DNA from: an uncultured Pelagibacteraceae bacterium
GTDB lineage: Bacteria > Pseudomonadota > Alphaproteobacteria > Pelagibacterales > Pelagibacteraceae
Direction of reading: 5' to 3'
DNA length: 64,000 bases
NCBI GenBank assembly: GCA_902598015.1
Contig: CACJZT010000004.1
Coordinates: 1-64,000, forward strand
Both the position numbers and the translations under genes were made by a program. The notes beneath the pieces were generated by a model. It was given only the letters and a program-made list of their open reading frames with translations. It was not told where the DNA came from and ran no database searches. Positions 46,998 through 57,147 of this stretch are shown in pieces (within the stretch, counting starts at the first letter, position 1; each line of letters starts with the position of its first letter).

Positions 46998-49901
46998 ATG
47001 CGGTTTAATTCAGATCAAATACAAAAGATTGGTAAAGAAATTAGCAGTAAAGTTAATGGTAAAACTTTATTCGATGAATTCTCACGAGGAAGATACAGTA
47101 CAGATGCTTCTGTATATCAAATTAAACCCCTTGGTGTAGTTCTTCCAAAAGATACCAATGATGTTTTAAGTTTAATGGAATATTCACAAAAGAATTCTGT
47201 TCCCCTATTAGCTAGAGGTGGTGGAAGTTCTCAATGTGGTCAGACTGTTGGAGAAAGTGTTGTATTAGATTACAGCAAACATCAAAATAAAATTTTAGAA
47301 CTCAATGTTGAAGAAAAATATGTGTGGGTTCAACCAGGTGTCGTATTAGATCATCTAAATGCTTATTTGAGACCTCATGGACTTTGGTTTCCAGTAGACG
47401 TTTCAACAAGCAGTAGAGCAACTATAGGAGGAATGTCAGCTAACAATTCCTGTGGATCTAGATCTTTATATTATGGCAACATGGTTCATAATGTATTAGC
47501 TATTGAAGCAATATTAGATGATGGCTCTATATTTAATTTTGATCAAATAAATAAGAATTATTTAGCTACAAAGAACAATCAAGATAGACTCTATAAAATC
47601 ATAGATAAATTCATAGATGTGAGACAACAGGTTGGAGGCGAAATTGATGCTAATTGGCCAACAACACAAAGAAGAGTTGGAGGATATAACATTGATTTAA
47701 TTGATCCAGAAGGATTTAATTCGTCAAATCTTCTTGTTGGCTCTGAAGGAACATTGTCTTTATTCAATAAAATAAAATTAAAGTTATCCGAAATACCACA
47801 GAATAAAATTTTAGGTGTCTGCTACTTTGATAATTTTCATCAAGCAATGGAATTATCAAAAGAGATTGTAAAATTAAAACCAACTTGTGTTGAGTTGATG
47901 GACCAAAATTTATTAAATTTGGCAAAAGAAATACCAATATATGCTGGAGGTATAAAAAAATACATCAAAGGAAATCCTGAAGCAGTTTTGATGGTTGAGT
48001 TTATTGATACAGAGAAAAGTGTATATGAAAAGAAAATAAAGGATCTAGAATACTTAGTTTTAAACCAAAACAAAAAAAATGAGTTTGCATATTATTCAGA
48101 TCTATCAGAGCAGAAAGAAGTTTTTGAAATAAGAAAAGCTGGATTAAATATTTTGATGTCAATGAAAGGTGATAGAAAACCAGTTGCATTCATTGAAGAT
48201 TGTGCAGTTTCTCTTGAACACTTAGCTGACTATACAGCTAGATTAAAAGAAATATTCAAAAAATATGGAACAAGTGGAATGTTTTATGCGCACGCATCTG
48301 TTGGAACTCTTCACGTAAGACCAGTTTTAAATATGAAATCTGACAAGGATATACAAAATATGAGATCTATATCTGAAGAAGCCTTTGAAATGGTTAAAGA
48401 TTATAAAGGTTCTCATTCTGGTGAACATGGAGATGGAATTGTTAGATCAGAATTCCATGAAATGATGTTTGGTAAAAAAATCACAAATGCATTTGAAGAA
48501 ATAAAAGATTCATTCGATAGTAAAAACCTTTTAAATCCTGGAAAAATTGTTCGGCCATTTAAATCAAATGATAGATCTTTAATGAGATACAAATCAGGTT
48601 ATCAAACAGAAAATATAGATACACATTACGATTGGTCTAATTGGGGTCAATTCTCTGATGCAGTTGAGATGTGTAATAACAATGGTGCTTGTAGAAAGTT
48701 AGATTCTGGTGTGATGTGTCCATCGTACAGAGTAACTAAAGAAGAAAAAGATTTAGTCCGAGGCAGAGCAAATACTTTAAGATTAGCTTTATCTAATCAA
48801 CTTCCAGAAGGTTCATTTGCATCAAAAGAAATGTATGAAACTATGGAGTTATGTGTCAGCTGTAAAGCTTGTCAAAGAGAATGTCCTATGTCGGTTGATA
48901 TGGCTAAGATGAAATCTGAGTTTCTTTCTCATTACTATAAAAAATTTAGTATGCGTATTAAAGATAAAGTTATCTCAGATATGCCAAGACTTATTTGGTT
49001 ATTAAAGATTGTTGCTCCTATATTCAATAAAATCAAAAACATACCACTAATCTCAACAATTGTTGAAAAGTTTGGTTTTGCAACAGCAAGGACTATGCCT
49101 GAAGTTCAAAACCAGAACGCATTACGAGAGATTTACGATAGTCAGATAGTATCCGAAAATAAAGTAATTCTGTTTGCAGATACTTTTAATATTAACTTTG
49201 AAAATGAAAATTTAGTTTATGCAATTAAAGTACTAAATAAATTTGGTTATCAGGCAATTATACCAAGTTTTGGTAAAGATAAATTAAAGAGACCACTTTG
49301 TTGTGGAAGAACTTATATTTCTTACGGTCAATTAGACAAAGCCTCTGAGGAGCTAAATAGATTTAATGATTACGTTATCCAAAATAATTATATTGATTTA
49401 CCAGTTGTTGGTATCGAACCATCTTGTTTATTAACTTTTAACGATGAATATCAGACTTTAAAAAATGTGAATAATAGAGAACAAATTAAAAATAAATTTT
49501 ATCTGCTTGAGGAATTTATTTTAGAACAAATAAGAAATAATAATAACATTAAAGCTAATAAGTTCGATCAAAATGTATTAATCCACGGGCACTGTCATCA
49601 AAAATCACAAGATAGAATGAAGGGTCTAACTAATCTTTTATCAGAATTAAATATTAATAATAAAATGATAGAGTCTAGTTGTTGTGGAATGGCTGGTTCA
49701 TTTGGGTATGACAGTAAGACTTATGAAGTCTCTAAAAAAATGGCTAATCTTTCTTTAATACCTGCAATCAATAATAGTGGTGAAAAAGATTTTATTATTG
49801 CAAATGGAACAAGCTGTAGACATCAAATATCTGATTTATCTCAGAAAAAAGGTAAACATGTCTCAGAATTATTATTTAAAATTTTTGAAACAGTTAATTA
49901 A
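46998..49901 (+). CDS. Fused FAD-linked oxidase / Fe-S oxidoreductase, 967 aa
   Basis: FAD-binding PLLARGGGSSQCGQTVG; Fe-S CVSCKACQRECP; C-terminal Cys-rich CCGMAGSFGY domain. Confidence 0.88.
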   Translation: MRFNSDQIQKIGKEISSKVNGKTLFDEFSRGRYSTDASVYQIKPLGVVLPKDTNDVLSLMEYSQKNSVPLLARGGGSSQCGQTVGESVVLDYSKHQNKILELNVEEKYVWVQPGVVLDHLNAYLRPHGLWFPVDVSTSSRATIGGMSANNSCGSRSLYYGNMVHNVLAIEAILDDGSIFNFDQINKNYLATKNNQDRLYKIIDKFIDVRQQVGGEIDANWPTTQRRVGGYNIDLIDPEGFNSSNLLVGSEGTLSLFNKIKLKLSEIPQNKILGVCYFDNFHQAMELSKEIVKLKPTCVELMDQNLLNLAKEIPIYAGGIKKYIKGNPEAVLMVEFIDTEKSVYEKKIKDLEYLVLNQNKKNEFAYYSDLSEQKEVFEIRKAGLNILMSMKGDRKPVAFIEDCAVSLEHLADYTARLKEIFKKYGTSGMFYAHASVGTLHVRPVLNMKSDKDIQNMRSISEEAFEMVKDYKGSHSGEHGDGIVRSEFHEMMFGKKITNAFEEIKDSFDSKNLLNPGKIVRPFKSNDRSLMRYKSGYQTENIDTHYDWSNWGQFSDAVEMCNNNGACRKLDSGVMCPSYRVTKEEKDLVRGRANTLRLALSNQLPEGSFASKEMYETMELCVSCKACQRECPMSVDMAKMKSEFLSHYYKKFSMRIKDKVISDMPRLIWLLKIVAPIFNKIKNIPLISTIVEKFGFATARTMPEVQNQNALREIYDSQIVSENKVILFADTFNINFENENLVYAIKVLNKFGYQAIIPSFGKDKLKRPLCCGRTYISYGQLDKASEELNRFNDYVIQNNYIDLPVVGIEPSCLLTFNDEYQTLKNVNNREQIKNKFYLLEEFILEQIRNNNNIKANKFDQNVLIHGHCHQKSQDRMKGLTNLLSELNINNKMIESSCCGMAGSFGYDSKTYEVSKKMANLSLIPAINNSGEKDFIIANGTSCRHQISDLSQKKGKHVSELLFKIFETVN

Positions 49902-50683
49902 ACCAAACTAGGTATAATTTTTCTTAAATCCATAGAAAGCTTAGGGTTAATTTTTGAATATATCACTCCTTTGCCTATTTTTTTTAATGCTAATATTTTT
50001 CCGTCTGGTGAAATAATTGCTGTATGGCCAAATGTTTCTCTTTTAGGGGTATTTTTACCAGTTTGAGCTGGTGCAAAAATATAACAAAAATTTTCAATCG
50101 CCCTTGCTCTTAAAAGTGTTAACCAATGTTTTTGTCCCGTAAACTTTGTAAAAGCTGATGGAACAGCTATAAAACTTAATTTTTTTTTTGATAAATTTCT
50201 ATAAAGTTCAGGAAATCTTAGATCAAAACAGATTGTAAAACCTATTTTGCCCCAAGGTAAGTTAGCTGTGACTAATTTATTTCCTGCTTTAAAAGTTTTA
50301 CTTTCTTTATGTTGCTCTTTATTTGGAATTTTAACATCAAACATATTAATTTTGTCGTAATATTTGACAATTTTTCCATTCGGTCCAACTAGTATCGATC
50401 TATTTCTGAGCTTATTTTTAACCTTAATACAAATTGAGCCAAGTAAAATCCATTTCTTATATTTTTTTGAAACTTCTTTAATTTTTTTCAAAATTGGATC
50501 TTTATTCATTTCAAATGAATATCTAAAAAGTATTTCCCTACTACTGGACATCAAGGAAGAGGTTTCGGGTGTAATAATTAAATCAGATTTGTTTTTTATA
50601 GCTTGATTTATGTATTTAATAATATCTTTAAAATTACTTTGATAATTTTCTCCACTAGATAATTGTATACAAGCTATTTTCAT
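49898..50683 (-). CDS. Carbon-nitrogen hydrolase (nitrilase superfamily)
   Basis: LIITPETSSL, FTICFDLRFPELYRNLS, RARAIENFCYIFAPAQTG. Confidence 0.92.
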   Translation of the reverse strand: MKIACIQLSSGENYQSNFKDIIKYINQAIKNKSDLIITPETSSLMSSSREILFRYSFEMNKDPILKKIKEVSKKYKKWILLGSICIKVKNKLRNRSILVGPNGKIVKYYDKINMFDVKIPNKEQHKESKTFKAGNKLVTANLPWGKIGFTICFDLRFPELYRNLSKKKLSFIAVPSAFTKFTGQKHWLTLLRARAIENFCYIFAPAQTGKNTPKRETFGHTAIISPDGKILALKKIGKGVIYSKINPKLSMDLRKIIPSLV

Positions 50684-51357
50684 GTTTGAAATCCATATTT
50701 TTTTTCTAAATATTTAATTACATTATGAATTATAAAAGTCATAAACAAGTAAATACCTCCTGCCACAATAAATACCTCAACAGGCTTAAATGTTGTTGAA
50801 ATTATATATTTAGCAACACCAGTTAAGTCCATAAGTGTGACTGTACTTGCCAAGGATGTACCTTTAAGCATTAAAATAATTTCATTACCATAAGCTGGTA
50901 AAGATTGTTTAATTGCAATAGGAATTTGTATTTTTGTAAAAATAATCTTAGAGGGGATACCTAAACTTCTTCCAGCTTCTAAATATCCAGGTTTTATAGT
51001 TTGAAAAGCTGATCTCAATATTTCTGATGTATAAGCACCAGTATTTAATGAAAATGCTATTATCGCACACCAATATGGTTCTTTTAAAACTACCCACAAA
51101 AAGGTTGTTCTTAAATATTCAATTTGACCTAATCCAAAATATATTATGAAGATTTGAACCAATAAAGGAGTTCCTCTAAAAATATATGAATATCCGTAAG
51201 CAAATTTATTAATCAACTTATTATTATTCATTCTCAAGATTGCAAAACCTAATCCAATAAAAAGACCAAAAATTAAAGATACAGATAGCAGTTTAAGAGT
51301 AATCAAAGTTGCATTCAGCAACTTAGGAAAACTATTAATCATTAATTCAATATCCAT
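50680..51357 (-). CDS. Polar amino-acid ABC transporter permease (HisM type)
   Basis: YIFRGTPLLVQIFIIYFGLG; LEAGRSLGIPSKIIFTKIQIPIAIKQSLPAYGNE. Confidence 0.9.
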   Translation of the reverse strand: MDIELMINSFPKLLNATLITLKLLSVSLIFGLFIGLGFAILRMNNNKLINKFAYGYSYIFRGTPLLVQIFIIYFGLGQIEYLRTTFLWVVLKEPYWCAIIAFSLNTGAYTSEILRSAFQTIKPGYLEAGRSLGIPSKIIFTKIQIPIAIKQSLPAYGNEIILMLKGTSLASTVTLMDLTGVAKYIISTTFKPVEVFIVAGGIYLFMTFIIHNVIKYLEKKYGFQT

Positions 51358-52049
51358 TAATAACCTTTGCTATATTTTGTTTCTAATCTATTTAATAATT
51401 GCATACTTAAAAATGTAAGCATTAAGTATAGAACTGCTGCGAATGAGTAAAAAAATAATGGATCTCTAGTTGAACCAGCTGCAATATAGGATTGTCTCAT
51501 TATTTCAACTAAACCAGTTACAGATATAAGTGAAGTATCTTTTAATGTAATTTGCCAAACATTACTTAAGTTTGGAAATGCTAATCTTAGCATTTGAGGC
51601 AAAATAATTTTAAAGAAGTAAATATATTTATTAAAACCTAAAACTTTTGCAGCTTCAAATTGACCTTTATCAATTGATTGTAGGGCTCCTCTAAATACTT
51701 CGGTTGAATATGCTCCCGATATTATCCCTATTGAAAATGAACCAGTTAAAAAAGCATTAATTTCGATGTAATCATTATAACCAAATATTGAAGCAACAAA
51801 CATAATTGCTCCACTTCCACCGAAGAAAAATAAATAAATTACAAGAAGCTCTGGTACACCTCTAATAACTGTGGTGTATGCATTGGCAATTGAGTTTAGA
51901 ATTTTGTTATTAGATAACTTTAATGGAGTAAATAAAGCAGCAAATATAAAGCCAATTATCATTGCGGTTATTGAGACCGCAATTGTCATTAAGGTTGCAA
52001 AGAATAACTCGTCTCCCCAACCTTTATCACCAAAATATAGAAGTTCCAT
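51357..52049 (-). CDS. Polar amino-acid ABC transporter permease (HisQ type)
   Basis: TVIRGVPELLVIYLFFFGG; FEAAKVLGFNKYIYFFKIILPQMLRLAFPNLSN. Confidence 0.9.
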   Translation of the reverse strand: MELLYFGDKGWGDELFFATLMTIAVSITAMIIGFIFAALFTPLKLSNNKILNSIANAYTTVIRGVPELLVIYLFFFGGSGAIMFVASIFGYNDYIEINAFLTGSFSIGIISGAYSTEVFRGALQSIDKGQFEAAKVLGFNKYIYFFKIILPQMLRLAFPNLSNVWQITLKDTSLISVTGLVEIMRQSYIAAGSTRDPLFFYSFAAVLYLMLTFLSMQLLNRLETKYSKGY

Positions 52050-52055
52050 AATATA

Positions 52056-52075
52056 GGTGGCTAATTATAGCCACC
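52056..52075 (-). terminator. Perfect 8-bp stem-loop between amino-acid-binding-protein gene and permease genes
   Basis: GGTGGCTA-ATTA-TAGCCACC. Confidence 0.65.
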
Positions 52076-52088
52076 CATAAATAATTTA

Positions 52089-52916
52089 TTACATAGAAGC
52101 GTCAAAACCAAAATGTTTTATAGCAAGCTTACTGATAATGCCATCATCTCTAGCTTTATCAATTGCTGCATTAAAATCATTTAAAAGTTTAGAGTCACCT
52201 TTTCTAATACCTACACCAACACCATTACCAAAATCTCCGCCTGCAAATGTTGGTCCAGTTAATACTACTCCTTTACCAGATTTTTCTGCATAATCTGTAA
52301 AAGCAACTGCTGCAGCTAGTGCAGCATCTATTCTACCAGCAGATAAATCTAAGTTTACTTCATCTTGAGTTTTGTAAGTTCTTATCTTTACATTACCCAT
52401 TAAACCAGACTCTAAGAAGTTCTGGTGAATTGTTGCTGTTTGTACACCAATAGTTTTACCTTTAAATGCTTTGGTCAAAACATCTAGTGTTGCTTGTTCA
52501 TCAGCACTTACGTCAGATAAATTTATAGCTGACATTGTTTTAAGACCCTCGTTTTTCGATCCTTTCATAACAGCTAATGATGCAACTTCATCAGCATAAC
52601 CTTGAGAAAAGTTTATTGTTTTCATTCTCTCACCAGTTATTGACATTCCAGCCATAATAGCATCAAATTTTCTTGAAACTAAAGCTGGTATCATTCCATC
52701 CCAGTCTTGCTCCACAATTGTACAATCATGATTCATTATTTTGCATAATTCATTTGCTAATTCGACTTCAAAGCCAATCAAATTTCCTGCTGAATCTTTA
52801 GAATTCCAAGGCGGATATGCACCTTCGGTTCCTATTTTAATTTGATCTGCAATAGAAGAAATTGTTAGAAATGATGATATTAAAATACCAAGTCCTAATA
52901 CTTTTAATTTTTTCAT
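52089..52916 (-). CDS. Polar amino-acid ABC transporter substrate-binding protein (HisJ type)
   Basis: Signal peptide; IKIGTEGAYPPWNSKDSAGNLIGFEVELANELC. Confidence 0.92.
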   Translation of the reverse strand: MKKLKVLGLGILISSFLTISSIADQIKIGTEGAYPPWNSKDSAGNLIGFEVELANELCKIMNHDCTIVEQDWDGMIPALVSRKFDAIMAGMSITGERMKTINFSQGYADEVASLAVMKGSKNEGLKTMSAINLSDVSADEQATLDVLTKAFKGKTIGVQTATIHQNFLESGLMGNVKIRTYKTQDEVNLDLSAGRIDAALAAAVAFTDYAEKSGKGVVLTGPTFAGGDFGNGVGVGIRKGDSKLLNDFNAAIDKARDDGIISKLAIKHFGFDASM

Positions 52917-52974
52917 TTTTTTCCTCCAAAATTTTGAAGATTATTTCATAAAATTATTGTTTTAAAAAGTAAAA

Positions 52975-54021
52975 TTAATGATTTATTGACGAGGAAAAAT
53001 TCCAAGAACAATCGAAACTAGGTATATAAACTCTTGAAAGTTTTGTATTTCCAAAATTTTTGTTAAAAACATTTAACCAATTTTCAACTTGTTTTGGTTT
53101 TTTGTCTTGGCTTCCAACTTGAGCAGTAATTACACCTTTAGGTTTTAATATTCTTTCTAGAGATGACATATTTTTTGCAGCCAAATCTATGCAAAATTGA
53201 TCATCGTTAAGATCAACAAAAATTTGATCATAGGTATTATCTTTGACTGATTTAATGCTCTCAAATGCATCGCCCCAAACACATTTAACTGAATTTTTTT
53301 CTGTAGCCTTTTCTCCTATTTTACTTAAATGTTTATCGCATACATCAACAACTTCAGGATCTAATTCATACCAATCTATAAATCCAAAATTTTGTGAAAT
53401 ACATTCTCTTGCTACCCCACCGTCACCTCCACCAATAATTGCAGCTTTTTCTTTATTTGAATTCAAATTAAGACCAGAATTTACAAAGGTTGAGCTATAT
53501 AAATGTTCATCGCTCTCAGCAACTTGTATTTCATTATCAATAAATAAAGCTTTTCCAAATTGTTCTAAATCAAGTATTTCAATGTATTGACCAACCTTAG
53601 ATTTAAAATTTTCTAATACTTTGTTTACAACATAAGATTTTTTTAATCCTGGTGAACTGTAATTATCATGATATAGATCAATTGTATCTCTGTTAAATTC
53701 CTTAATAATGATTTGTTTGTGTTCTATTTCTTCTTTAATTACTTTAAGAGCAACTGATGGTGAAACTTTACCGCAAGTAAAAAAATCAAAACTTATAATT
53801 TCATTTTCTGGAAAAGTGTGAAAACTAATGTGACTTTCAGCAAGTAATGCAACTAATGTAAAGCCTTGAGGTTCAAATTTATATTTTGAAATCTTTAAAA
53901 CTGTTACTTTTGCTAATTTCGCAATTTTATAAACTAACTTTTCATAAAAAGATGGATCATATTCTTTTTTAGTTCCAATGATATCTAGAGTTATATGTTC
54001 TCCGACCTTTGTCATATTCAA
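52975..54021 (-). CDS. S-adenosylmethionine decarboxylase-spermidine synthase fusion
   Basis: N-terminal SpeD motif LLAESHISFHTFPE and FFTCG; C-terminal spermidine synthase AAIIGGGDGGVARECI and QIFVDLNDD. Confidence 0.92.
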   Translation of the reverse strand: MNMTKVGEHITLDIIGTKKEYDPSFYEKLVYKIAKLAKVTVLKISKYKFEPQGFTLVALLAESHISFHTFPENEIISFDFFTCGKVSPSVALKVIKEEIEHKQIIIKEFNRDTIDLYHDNYSSPGLKKSYVVNKVLENFKSKVGQYIEILDLEQFGKALFIDNEIQVAESDEHLYSSTFVNSGLNLNSNKEKAAIIGGGDGGVARECISQNFGFIDWYELDPEVVDVCDKHLSKIGEKATEKNSVKCVWGDAFESIKSVKDNTYDQIFVDLNDDQFCIDLAAKNMSSLERILKPKGVITAQVGSQDKKPKQVENWLNVFNKNFGNTKLSRVYIPSFDCSWNFSSSINH

Positions 54022-54662
54022 TCTCTTTTATAATTTTTAGCTTTTTTTATAACTTTATTCATTTCTTTTAAGGAAAGTATTTTTGGCTTTCCAAGCTTAA
54101 GAGCTGTTATATACTGTAAACTCAAATTTTCAACTTCTTGTGCCAATTCAAAAGCATCAGGTAAATTTTTATCAAAAACAATCTGACCGTGATTTGCAAT
54201 CAAGCAGGCTTTTCTATTATTCAAAGCTTTTAAAATGTTTTTTGAAAGCTCTCTTGTTCCATAAGTTGCGTATTTCGCACATTTAATATCATTACCTCCC
54301 GCGAGTGCAACCATGTAATGAAAAGCTGGAATAGGTTTTTTGTGAACAGATAGAGCTGTTGCATTAGTTGAATGTGTATGAACTATTGCTTGAGCATCTT
54401 TCTTTTTGATATAAATATCTTGATGAAATCTCCATTCTGACGAAGGTTTATATTTTTTTTCATATTTTCCATCTAGACTTACAAACACTATATCTTTTAC
54501 TTTTAGTGATGAGTATTTTTTTCCTGAAGGGGTAATAAGAAAACCATTGTTATGTCTGACTGATATATTGCCGGATCTTAAAGCTGATAATTTTTTGTCA
54601 TTAAGCATTTTTGAAAACTTAATAACATCATTTTTCTTTTTATTAGTTTTTGAAGAGACCAT
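54018..54662 (-). CDS. Class II aldolase/adducin family protein (MtnB- or Ald2-like)
   Basis: RSGNISVRHNNGFLITPSGKKY, PSSEWRFHQDIY, IVHTHSTNA, CLIANHG. Confidence 0.9.
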   Translation of the reverse strand: MVSSKTNKKKNDVIKFSKMLNDKKLSALRSGNISVRHNNGFLITPSGKKYSSLKVKDIVFVSLDGKYEKKYKPSSEWRFHQDIYIKKKDAQAIVHTHSTNATALSVHKKPIPAFHYMVALAGGNDIKCAKYATYGTRELSKNILKALNNRKACLIANHGQIVFDKNLPDAFELAQEVENLSLQYITALKLGKPKILSLKEMNKVIKKAKNYKRD

Positions 54663-55722
54663 TTAAACCTTCAGTAGAGGCTTCGCATATTCCTTTTTCT
54701 GTTATTAATGCTGTAACATATTTAGCTGGAGTTACATCAAAAGCCAAATTTAATGATTTACTTTTCTCTGGATAAATTAAAACTTTATCAACTTTATTAT
54801 CTTTGTTAATTCCATCCACATGAGAAAGTTCTTTTGGATCTCTTTCTTCAATTGGAATATCTTTGGAGTTTTTTAAATTCCAATCTATCGTTGAACTTGG
54901 TAAAGCAACATAAAAAGGAACATTATTATCATGAGCTGCAAGAGCTTTTAAATATGTACCAATTTTATTGCACACATCTCCGTTAGATAATGTTCTATCT
55001 GTTCCAACAATACACATATCAACCTGTCCTCTTTGCATTAATATTCCACCTGTATTATCTGCTATAATTGTATTCGGAATTTCTTCTTCATTAAGTTCAT
55101 ATGATGTAAGGTTTGCTCCTTGATTTCTTGGTCTAGTTTCATCTACCCAAACATGTATTGGTATTCCTTTTTTATGTGCATGATAAATAGGAGAAGTTGC
55201 TGTTCCCCAATCTATTGTAGCTAACCAACCTGCATTACAATGTGTGAGAATATTTACAGTATCTTTCTTTTTATTATATATATCCTCAATAATATTTAAT
55301 CCATTTTTACCAATACTTTCACAAAATGCCTCATCTTCTTTACAAATTTCTTTAGCTTCATTGAGTGCAACATTAAATAAATTTCCAGGTTCAACAAATG
55401 ATAATTTGTTATTCATTCTATGAACTGCCCACTGAAGATTTATAGCTGTCGGTCTGGAAGCAACTAATTCCTCTGAACTTTTTTTTATAAAATCTAAACT
55501 GTTATTTTCTTTTATAGCTAATACTAAGCCAAATGCAGCAGTGCCTCCGATTAATGGTGCCCCCCTAACTTCCATTGTTTTGATAGCATTTATCGAGTCT
55601 TTAACTGAACTTAATTCTTTTATTATAAATTTATGTGGAAGCTTTGTTTGATCTATTATTTTTACAACTTGTTTTTCTTCATCAAACCAAATTGTTTTAT
55701 ATTCAACATCATTAATTTTCAT
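54643..55722 (-). CDS. mtnA: S-methyl-5-thioribose-1-phosphate isomerase
   Basis: MEVRGAPLIGGTAAFGL, ILTHCNAGWLATIDWGTA, VDETRPRNQGANLTSYEL, IVGTDR. Confidence 0.95.
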   Translation of the reverse strand: MKINDVEYKTIWFDEEKQVVKIIDQTKLPHKFIIKELSSVKDSINAIKTMEVRGAPLIGGTAAFGLVLAIKENNSLDFIKKSSEELVASRPTAINLQWAVHRMNNKLSFVEPGNLFNVALNEAKEICKEDEAFCESIGKNGLNIIEDIYNKKKDTVNILTHCNAGWLATIDWGTATSPIYHAHKKGIPIHVWVDETRPRNQGANLTSYELNEEEIPNTIIADNTGGILMQRGQVDMCIVGTDRTLSNGDVCNKIGTYLKALAAHDNNVPFYVALPSSTIDWNLKNSKDIPIEERDPKELSHVDGINKDNKVDKVLIYPEKSKSLNLAFDVTPAKYVTALITEKGICEASTEGLNGLFKN

Positions 55723-56591
55723 TTATTAAGAACTCTTCCTGCAATTGTTTTTAATTTATCTTTAGTTTTTTGAGTTCTTTTTTCTGGAGCTGTAATTATT
55801 GCTACATCTAAACAATTATTAGTTGGATCATTTGGATCAATGTGATTTTCAAAGTTCTCTATCAAATTTTTAATCATATTTTTAGCTTTTGCTGCATTAT
55901 CTAAAAGTACTTTAATAACTTGTTGAACATCAACATTTTCCTGATCTGGATGCCAGCAATCATAATCTGTTACCATCGATACTGAAGCATATCTAATTTC
56001 AGCTTCTCTTGCCAGCTTAGCTTCTGGCATATTTGTCATTCCAATAACATCTGCTTTCCAAGATCTATATAGATTTGACTCTGCTAATGTGGAGAATTGT
56101 GGGCCTTCCATTACAACATAAGTTCCACCTCTTTGATAAGGTATATTTTCTTTTTTAATGGCATCTTCGCAAGCATTCATCAGCCCACTTGAAGTTGGAT
56201 GCGCCATTGATACATGCGCAACAATTTCATCATCAAAAAAAGATTTGTTTCTTGCAAAAGTTCTATCAATGAACTGATCAACGATAACAAATTTGCCTGG
56301 GGGCAAATCTTCTTTTAAAGATCCAACGGCTGAAACAGAAACTATGTCTGTGATACCTAGTTGTTTAAGAGCATCAATATTTGCTCTAAAATTTATTTTT
56401 GATGGAGAAATAAAATGACCTTTTCCATGTCTTGGTAGAAAATAAATTTCTTTATTATTATATTTGGCCTTTAATATTAAGTCTGAGGGTTTTCCCCATG
56501 GAGTATTTATATCGAGTGTCTCTCTATCTTTAAACTCCTCAACATCATATAGCCCACTTCCACCAATAATTGCTAATTTATTATTTGCCAT
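55719..56591 (-). CDS. mtnP: S-methyl-5'-thioadenosine phosphorylase
   Basis: LAIIGGSGLYDVEEF, FLPRHGKGH, VVMEGPQFSTLAESNLYRSW, DVIGMTNMPEAKLAREAE. Confidence 0.96.
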   Translation of the reverse strand: MANNKLAIIGGSGLYDVEEFKDRETLDINTPWGKPSDLILKAKYNNKEIYFLPRHGKGHFISPSKINFRANIDALKQLGITDIVSVSAVGSLKEDLPPGKFVIVDQFIDRTFARNKSFFDDEIVAHVSMAHPTSSGLMNACEDAIKKENIPYQRGGTYVVMEGPQFSTLAESNLYRSWKADVIGMTNMPEAKLAREAEIRYASVSMVTDYDCWHPDQENVDVQQVIKVLLDNAAKAKNMIKNLIENFENHIDPNDPTNNCLDVAIITAPEKRTQKTKDKLKTIAGRVLNK

Positions 56592-56619
56592 AATACATTT
56601 TAGATTATAATTAAGTTTT

Positions 56620-57147
56620 ATGGATTTAAAAGAACATATTAGATCAATTCAAGATTATCCAAAAAAAGGAATTCTGTTTAGAGATATTACAACCCTTATA
56701 AAAAATGAAAAAGCTTTCAAGGAATGTATAAATCAAATAGTAGAGAGATCAAAAAAATTTAAATTTGATAAAATAGCTGCTGTTGAATCAAGAGGTTTTG
56801 TTTTTGCTTCAGCTATTTCATATATTTTAGATAAACCATTTATAATGCTCAGAAAAAAAAATAAACTCCCTGCAGAAGTTCATTCAGTAGACTTTGAACT
56901 TGAGTATGGAACTGCGACAATAGAAGTACATAAAGATTCATTCGATGAAAGTGATAAAGTTTTAATAATTGATGATTTAATTGCTACTGGAGGCACAGCA
57001 GAAGCTGCTGCTAAATTAATAGAAATTTCAAAAAGTAAAGTGGCTGGATTTATATTTGTAATAAATCTTTTTGATTTAGGTGGAACTGATAGTTTGCTAA
57101 AAAAAGGATATAAAGTTGAAAATTTATTAGATTTTCCTGGTCACTGA
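56620..57147 (+). CDS. apt: Adenine phosphoribosyltransferase
   Basis: IRSIQDYPKKGILFRDITTLI, VESRGFVFASAISY, VLIIDDLIATGGTAEAAAKL. Confidence 0.96.
   Translation: MDLKEHIRSIQDYPKKGILFRDITTLIKNEKAFKECINQIVERSKKFKFDKIAAVESRGFVFASAISYILDKPFIMLRKKNKLPAEVHSVDFELEYGTATIEVHKDSFDESDKVLIIDDLIATGGTAEAAAKLIEISKSKVAGFIFVINLFDLGGTDSLLKKGYKVENLLDFPGH

Noticed and set aside
47840-48189. Minus-strand ORFs 47840-48073 and 48001-48189
   Set aside because: Antisense to the 967-aa FAD/Fe-S oxidase; no domain recognised.
52917-52974. SAM-responsive riboswitch upstream of the amino-acid-binding protein or near the MTA salvage genes
   Set aside because: Intergenic spaces are too short and no stem/pseudoknot pattern is visible.
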